Shown here: piece by piece, positions 60,194-64,000 of the stretch
How positions within the stretch are numbered: position 1 is the first letter of the stretch
Layout of the letters: the number at the start of each line of letters is the position of its first letter
From: JAPOUP01 sp965199865
Lineage (GTDB): Bacteria; Pseudomonadota; Alphaproteobacteria; Rhodobacterales; Rhodobacteraceae
Assembly (NCBI GenBank): GCA_965199865.1
Contig: CBDATU010000014.1
Coordinates: 310,001-374,000 of the forward strand
Direction of reading: 5' to 3'
Length of the DNA stretch: 64,000 nucleotides
Notes under the pieces: model-generated
What the model was told of the DNA's origin: nothing
The model's database searches: none
What the model saw: only the letters and a program-made list of their open reading frames with translations
Translations under genes and position numbers: made by a program

Positions 60194-60415
60194 TCAGAAG
60201 CCAAGGCCCTCATACTTCTTCTTGAACCTGGACACGCGACCACCTGTGTCCATCAGCTGGGCACCACCGCCTGTCCAGGCCGGGTGTACCGAAGGGTCGA
60301 TGTCCAGCGTGAGCGTGTCGCCCTTCTTGCCATAGGTGGAGCGCATCTGCACGATGTCGCCGTTTGTCATCTTGACGTCGATGACGTGATATTCGGGATG
60401 AATGTCTTTTTTCAC
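60194..60415 (-). CDS. rpmE: 50S ribosomal protein L31
   Basis: A 73-residue protein starting at GTG behind AAGGAGG. It reads KKDIHPEYHVIDVKMTNGDI, MRSTYGKKGDTLTLDIDPSV and HPAWTGGG, ending RVSRFKKKYEGLGF, i.e. L31 of the Cys-free type (no CxxC zinc site), the usual alphaproteobacterial form. It binds the 50S subunit near the central protuberance. It is the last gene of the ffh-rpsP-rimM-trmD-rplS-rpmE series, 13 bp after rplS. Confidence 0.95.
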   Translation of the reverse strand: MKKDIHPEYHVIDVKMTNGDIVQMRSTYGKKGDTLTLDIDPSVHPAWTGGGAQLMDTGGRVSRFKKKYEGLGF

Positions 60416-60428
60416 CGGCCTTCCTCCT

Positions 60429-60812
60429 TCACGCATCAGCGCCTTTTTTTGGTCTGTAGGAAGTGTTTTCGGCGATCCGTGCGGATTTGCCGCGACGTGA
60501 TCGCAGGTAATAGAGCTTGGCACGACGCACCCGGCCCCGACGTACGACAGTGATCGATTCGATGTTGGTCGAGTGTAGCGGAAACACGCGTTCCACACCT
60601 TCTCCGAAAGAGATCTTGCGCACGGTGAATGATCCGGAAATCCCATGGCCGTTCTTGCGCGAGATGCAGACCCCTTCATAATTCTGCACCCGCGTACGGC
60701 TTCCCTCCGTCACCCTATAACCGACACGAACCGTGTCACCGGCCTTGAAATCCGGAATGTCCTTGGCGAGCTGAGCAGTCTGCTCCGCTTCCAGTTGTTC
60801 AATCAGGTCCAT
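60429..60812 (-). CDS. rplS: 50S ribosomal protein L19
   Basis: A 127-residue L19 protein: DFKAGDTVRVGYRVTEGSRT, RVQNYEGVCISRKNGHGISG, SFTVRKISFGEGVERVFPLH and VRRAKLYYLRSRRGKSARI are textbook L19 sequence. It sits at the 30S-50S interface. The 51-bp gap to trmD holds a 6-bp stem (CTCCGG/CCGGAG, 60833-60849), which may tune expression relative to trmD. Confidence 0.97.
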   Translation of the reverse strand: MDLIEQLEAEQTAQLAKDIPDFKAGDTVRVGYRVTEGSRTRVQNYEGVCISRKNGHGISGSFTVRKISFGEGVERVFPLHSTNIESITVVRRGRVRRAKLYYLRSRRGKSARIAENTSYRPKKGADA

Positions 60813-60832
60813 GGACCTGTCTCCTGTTCTGT

Positions 60833-60849
60833 CTCCGGTTTCACCGGAG
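60833..60849 (-). promoter_or_regulatory. Small hairpin between trmD and rplS
   Basis: CTCCGG (60833-60838) pairs with CCGGAG (60844-60849) around a 5-nt loop. It lies 21 bp before the rplS start. A processing or attenuation role is possible. Confidence 0.35.
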
Positions 60850-60863
60850 AGGTTGATGCCGCC

Positions 60864-61697
60864 TCAGAGCTCTTGGTCTTCTTCCGGGTCCTTACCGCCT
60901 GTCTCACAGTAAGCCCGCCAGAGGTCAGGCCGTCGTTGTTTTGTCAGCCTTTCGGCCATCGCCTTCCGCCAGGTCGCAACCCGACCATGATGGCCGGAGA
61001 GAAGAATCTCCGGTATCCTTTGGCCGGCCCAGACGACTGGGCGTGTGTACTGCGGGTGTTCAAGCAATCCGTGCGTAAAGCTCTCGTTCTCGACGGATGC
61101 CTGATTCCCGAGCACGCGGGGTATAAGGCGTACCGTCGCGTCAATCAAGGCCTGTGCTGCGATCTCTCCACCTGTCAGGACGAAATCTCCCAGAGAAATC
61201 TCCTCAATTCCGTAATGATCCATAACGCGCTGATCTATGCCCTCGAATCGCCCGCAGATCAGTGTCATGCCGCGAGCCCCACTGAACCGGACGGCAGTTT
61301 CCTGGGTGAAGGGGGCACCACGGGGTGAGAGAACGGCGGTTGGCCATTCCTCGGGACTGCGCGGGATGTCAAGCCGGGCATGCTCAATCGCCGCACCCAC
61401 GACATCCGCCCGAAGCACCATGCCGGCTCCGCCGCCTGCAGGCGTGTCATCGACATTGAGGTGCCGTCCGGTTCCAAACTGCCGAAGGTCGATGGTCTCC
61501 AGCCTCCAGAGACCCGCCTCCAGCGCCTTTCCAGTGAGCGAGGCGGCCAGAACGCCGGGAAAGACCTGCGGAAACAGCGTAATGACTCTTGCGGTCCAGC
61601 AATCCGTCAGGTCCTGCGCGCCCGCCTTCAGTTCGCGCGGCCTTGCTGATGCGCTAATTGAGCGCCGTCCGTGGGATTTGCAGGATCCTGCTGGCAT
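60864..61697 (-). CDS. trmD: tRNA (guanine-N1)-methyltransferase
   Basis: A 277-residue SPOUT methyltransferase that makes m1G37 in tRNAs reading CNN codons. Motifs are ITLFPQVFPG at the start of the core, the DTPAGGGAGMVLRADVV loop, LICGRFEGIDQRVMDHY and ISLGDFVLTGGEIAA (knot), and ENESFTHGLLEHPQYTRP. About 38 residues precede the usual start (SHGRRSIS then a Pro/Arg-rich stretch); I have seen this extension in Rhodobacterales TrmD proteins, which supports the taxonomic guess. It lies between rimM and rplS. Confidence 0.95.
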   Translation of the reverse strand: MPAGSCKSHGRRSISASARPRELKAGAQDLTDCWTARVITLFPQVFPGVLAASLTGKALEAGLWRLETIDLRQFGTGRHLNVDDTPAGGGAGMVLRADVVGAAIEHARLDIPRSPEEWPTAVLSPRGAPFTQETAVRFSGARGMTLICGRFEGIDQRVMDHYGIEEISLGDFVLTGGEIAAQALIDATVRLIPRVLGNQASVENESFTHGLLEHPQYTRPVVWAGQRIPEILLSGHHGRVATWRKAMAERLTKQRRPDLWRAYCETGGKDPEEDQEL

Positions 61698-61864
61698 CCC
61701 TGGAATTTCCTCTGTTTGCGTTCTGCCGGAGGCTTCCGCGTTCCGGCACCGTTCCTACAACCCAGGGCCATCTGGCCTGCAACGTGGTACGCGGCAGAGC
61801 CAGACGCAGGCGCTGCCTCGACGGTCACATGGTGGCTGGACGCCTACCCTCTACGCGCTCCCTG

Positions 61865-62392
61865 TCATTCGCGACTATTCCGCTCCGGCAGAAGTCCGTC
61901 AGTTGGGTCCACAATGATTCGGCCGGCCGCAAGATCGACCGTTGGCACGGTCGCTGCCGTGAAGGGCAGAAGAGCCGCATCGTCTGAATCAGCTCCTCTG
62001 ACTTCAAGAATATCTCCGGCCCCGAAATTCAGGACTGCATGTACAGTGCCCAGAGTCGTCCCTCCCTCATCGAAGACTTCAAGTCCGATCAGGTCGGACT
62101 GGTAGAATTCGTCTTCCTCAGGGTCGGGCAGCACCGTGCGGTCGGCATAAAGTAGCGTCCCACGAAGACCATCCGCCTGCTCACGGGAATCAACGCCCGT
62201 AAGCCACGCAGCGAATCCTCCCTTGATCGGTCGGGTGATCGCAATGGAATGGCTTCTGGCGGTGCTGTCGCACCATAGCGGACCGTACCGGGCAATTGCT
62301 AACGGATCGTCGCAGAAGCTCTTGAGTCGAACCTCCCCTCGGATGCCGTATGCGCCGACGATGACGCCAACGCATACGCGATTCCCGGACAT
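61865..62392 (-). CDS. rimM: Ribosome maturation factor RimM
   Basis: A 175-residue protein with the RimM N-terminal domain (CVGVIVGAYGIRGEVRLKSF, ITRPIKGGFAAWLTGVDSRE) and PRC-barrel C-terminal domain (YQSDLIGLEVFDEGGTTLGT, GAGDILEVRG, LPFTAATVPTVDLAAG). It helps assemble the 30S head with S19. It lies 28 bp downstream of rpsP. A 167-bp gap follows before trmD, longer than elsewhere in the operon, with no gene visible. Confidence 0.95.
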   Translation of the reverse strand: MSGNRVCVGVIVGAYGIRGEVRLKSFCDDPLAIARYGPLWCDSTARSHSIAITRPIKGGFAAWLTGVDSREQADGLRGTLLYADRTVLPDPEEDEFYQSDLIGLEVFDEGGTTLGTVHAVLNFGAGDILEVRGADSDDAALLPFTAATVPTVDLAAGRIIVDPTDGLLPERNSRE

Positions 62393-62420
62393 TGCCCGAA
62401 TTCCGGTTCAAACTGCCGGA

Positions 62421-62813
62421 CTATGCAGCCGTATCCCGGTCATTGCCGGACGCGCCATCCGTAGCTTCAGCCGCATTTGCCGCCTGAGCGGCCCGTTCCT
62501 CTGCCCGCTCCAGCGCTTTTTTGTGAGGTTGCCCCTTTTTCGGATTGCTGCGCTTCCTTTTCTCCAGGACTCCCGCGGCCTCAAGCATCCGACTTACCCG
62601 ATCCGTCGGCTGTGCGCCCATGTCGAGCCAGTACTGAATTCGTTCCATGTTCACCCGAACACGGTCTTCGCGTTCCTTCGGCAGCAATGGGCTATAGGTT
62701 CCCAGTTTTTCGATGAAACGGCCGTCACGGGGCATCCGCGAATCTGCCGCCACTATCGAATAGTGCGGGCGTTTCTTACTGCCGCGACGTGCCAGTCGGA
62801 TTTTCATTGCCAT
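62421..62813 (-). CDS. rpsP: 30S ribosomal protein S16
   Basis: A 130-residue S16: MAMKIRLARRGSKKRPHYSI, VAADSRMPRDGRFIEKLGTY, NMERIQYWLDMGAQPTDRVS, with an Ala/Glu-rich C-terminal extension (ERAEERAAQAANAAEATDGA) typical of alphaproteobacterial S16. It is needed for 30S assembly. Preceded by AAAGGAGAA. Confidence 0.97.
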   Translation of the reverse strand: MAMKIRLARRGSKKRPHYSIVAADSRMPRDGRFIEKLGTYSPLLPKEREDRVRVNMERIQYWLDMGAQPTDRVSRMLEAAGVLEKRKRSNPKKGQPHKKALERAEERAAQAANAAEATDGASGNDRDTAA

Positions 62814-62857
62814 GGATTGGTTCTCCTTTGGATGCGCTCCGGGTGCAGGGCCAGAGC

Positions 62858-63154
62858 CTATGCAGTGAACTGTTTGTGGTGGCGGATGACTTCCTCGATG
62901 ATGAACGCGAGAATCTTTCGGGCGAACTCAGGATCGAGATCCGCTTCGCGCGCTAGCCTCTGCAGCCGTTCGATCTGCTGTGCTTCCCGCTCGGGATCGT
63001 TAGGTGGAAGTTTGTGTTCCGCCTTCAGCCGTCCCACCATCTGTGTGTGTTTGAACCGTTCAGCAAGTGTATAGATGAGAATCGCATCCAGCCTGTCGAT
63101 GCTGGTTCGATGGGCGTTCAGCAGTTCCGCTGAGCGGGCTGTGGCATCGGTCAT
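62858..63154 (-). CDS. AroQ-class chorismate mutase
   Basis: A 98-residue helical enzyme that turns chorismate to prephenate in Phe/Tyr synthesis. HRTSIDRLDAILIYTLAERF, HTQMVGRLKAEHKLPPNDP and AREADLDPEFARKILAFIIE are diagnostic AroQ segments with the conserved Arg/Lys active-site residues. It lies between ffh and rpsP, an arrangement I associate with Rhodobacterales. Confidence 0.93.
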   Translation of the reverse strand: MTDATARSAELLNAHRTSIDRLDAILIYTLAERFKHTQMVGRLKAEHKLPPNDPEREAQQIERLQRLAREADLDPEFARKILAFIIEEVIRHHKQFTA

Positions 63155-63308
63155 CGCAGCTTCTCGGCAACTGGTAGGAGCGAGGTGATTTCAGAAGACC
63201 GTGGGAACGGTCCGGGGCCGAAACCACCGGGCCCGCCGCTCCTGGCCCCCAACGCTTTGGAATCGGAACATCGGGCCGTCAGTCTCATTATGGAATTCAG
63301 CATCGGGT

Positions 63309-64000
63309 TCAGCGCTTTCCGTCCTGATCCGGGGGACTGAACAGTCCAGGTTTGGCAATTCCGGACAGGTTCTTCATCAGGGCGCCGCCACCCATTGACT
63401 GTGCGGCCCGCATGGCGGCCGGGTTGCCGCCACCGCCGAGCAGTCCCTGCATCGCCTGCGGTATCCCGCCTTTGCCCAAGCGCTTCATCGCTCTGCTCAT
63501 TTCGCGGTGCATTTTCAGAAGCCGGTTGAGTTCGCTGACTTCCATCCCGGAGCCAGCGGCGATGCGTCTCTTGCGGCTGGCCTGCAGGATCTGTGGATTG
63601 GCACGTTCAAGCTTTGTCATCGACTGAATGAGCGCGATCTGACGGCGAACCATGGTGTCGTCGAAACCGGCCTGGGAAGCCACGTTCCGCAGCTTTCCCA
63701 TACCGGGCATCATGCTGATGATACTGTCCATTCCACCCATGCTGAGGGTCTGTTCAAGCTGCATCCTGAGGTCGTTCATGTTGAACCGGCCTTTCTGGAA
63801 GCGCCTGACCATGCGTTCGGCCTTCTCCCTCTCGAAAGTGGCCTGGGCCTTTTCCACCAGCGCAACGATATCGCCCATGCCAAGGATCCGTCCCGCGACC
63901 CGCTCAGGATGGAATTCCTCCAGAGCGTCGAGCTTTTCGCCAACGCCTGCGAACTTAATGGGCTTACCCGTCACCGCACGCATGGAGAGCGCGGCTCCGC
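63309..64000 (-). CDS. ffh: Signal recognition particle protein Ffh (5' end beyond window)
   Basis: Only the C-terminal ~230 residues lie in the window. The end of the NG domain (TGKPIKFAGVGEKLDALEEF, HPERVAGRILGMGDIVALVE) is followed by the Met-rich M domain that binds 4.5S RNA and signal peptides (MNDLRMQLEQTLSMGGMDSI, MMPGMGKL, RKRRIAAGSGMEVSELNRLL) and a Gly-rich tail. The gene is transcribed leftwards and continues past 64000. It heads the ribosomal/tRNA-modification block. Confidence 0.96.
   Translation of the reverse strand, partial: GAALSMRAVTGKPIKFAGVGEKLDALEEFHPERVAGRILGMGDIVALVEKAQATFEREKAERMVRRFQKGRFNMNDLRMQLEQTLSMGGMDSIISMMPGMGKLRNVASQAGFDDTMVRRQIALIQSMTKLERANPQILQASRKRRIAAGSGMEVSELNRLLKMHREMSRAMKRLGKGGIPQAMQGLLGGGGNPAAMRAAQSMGGGALMKNLSGIAKPGLFSPPDQDGKR

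Noticed and set aside
1..64000. CRISPR array or large tandem repeats
   Set aside because: No regularly spaced repeats were seen by eye; repeats present are IS ends, one MITE and one short direct repeat.

Overview
The window looks like a chromosomal segment of an alphaproteobacterium, most likely a Rhodobacterales (Roseobacter/Paracoccaceae-type) lineage. The evidence is the right-hand block ffh–chorismate mutase–rpsP–rimM–trmD–rplS–rpmE on the minus strand, a TrmD with the long N-terminal extension I associate with this order, a MipZ division ATPase, a stand-alone MnmD next to an FAD partner, and DctPQM (TRAP) transport. Between these housekeeping blocks the DNA is mostly accessory, rich in insertion sequences (IS) and visibly decaying.

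Layout. 0-3.6 kb: a hypothetical gene, an EamA exporter, and the split tRNA-wobble pair mnmD / mnmC2-like oxidase. 3.7-9.2 kb: a decay zone with a 125-bp MITE inside a truncated methylase/helicase gene, a RelBE-type toxin-antitoxin pair, the ruins of an inositol operon (iolD-iolE-iolB), an intact IS1380-family element inside iolB, a CoA-transferase scrap and an IS256-family scrap. 9.4-17.8 kb: a three-domain VOC-like/cupin/alkyltransferase-like fusion, a complete TRAP transporter with unusually large membrane subunits, and a class III aminotransferase. 18-23.5 kb: a second decay zone with a dead DruA-domain (DUF4338) transposase, HEPN-like and Panacea-like genes with nonsense or frameshift lesions, and a dead ISAs1-family element with perfect ends. 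24.4-25.5 kb: a ferric-reductase-like membrane protein with a Tat-exported intradiol-dioxygenase-like protein.

26.0-35.9 kb is the most striking block: a single-strand type I restriction-modification locus, hsdM–fic–HEPN–(MNT::hsdS fusion)–AAA/TOPRIM ATPase–hsdR. The presumed antitoxin nucleotidyltransferase of a HEPN/MNT toxin-antitoxin pair is fused in frame to the DNA-specificity subunit. I propose a guarded restriction system, analogous in logic to PrrC embedded in an hsd locus. It is followed at 36.1-37.9 kb by an AbiEi-like domain and a HipA kinase in the same frame, separated by one amber codon.

39.5-54.7 kb is a divergent catabolic cluster around an RpiR regulator. Minus strand: dimethylglycine/sarcosine-dehydrogenase-like flavoprotein, zinc-type alcohol dehydrogenase/quinone reductase, and three enolase-superfamily paralogues, one of them cut near its C-terminus by a 2.3-kb IS4-family element whose transposase also carries a DruA domain. 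Plus strand: RpiR, Rieske oxygenase, an Asp/Glu-racemase/arylmalonate-decarboxylase-like protein, a sulfotransferase-like protein, aldehyde dehydrogenase and a carboxymuconolactone-decarboxylase-family protein. The set fits breakdown of a betaine or other N-methylated/cyclic amino acid; the exact substrate is inference. 54.8-64 kb: mipZ, an IS256 remnant, a Fic-family protein lacking the catalytic His, a DUF6338 membrane protein and the ribosomal/SRP block, with ffh running off the right edge.

No tRNA, rRNA or CRISPR array was seen. All functions are inferred by reading the translations; no database search was run.
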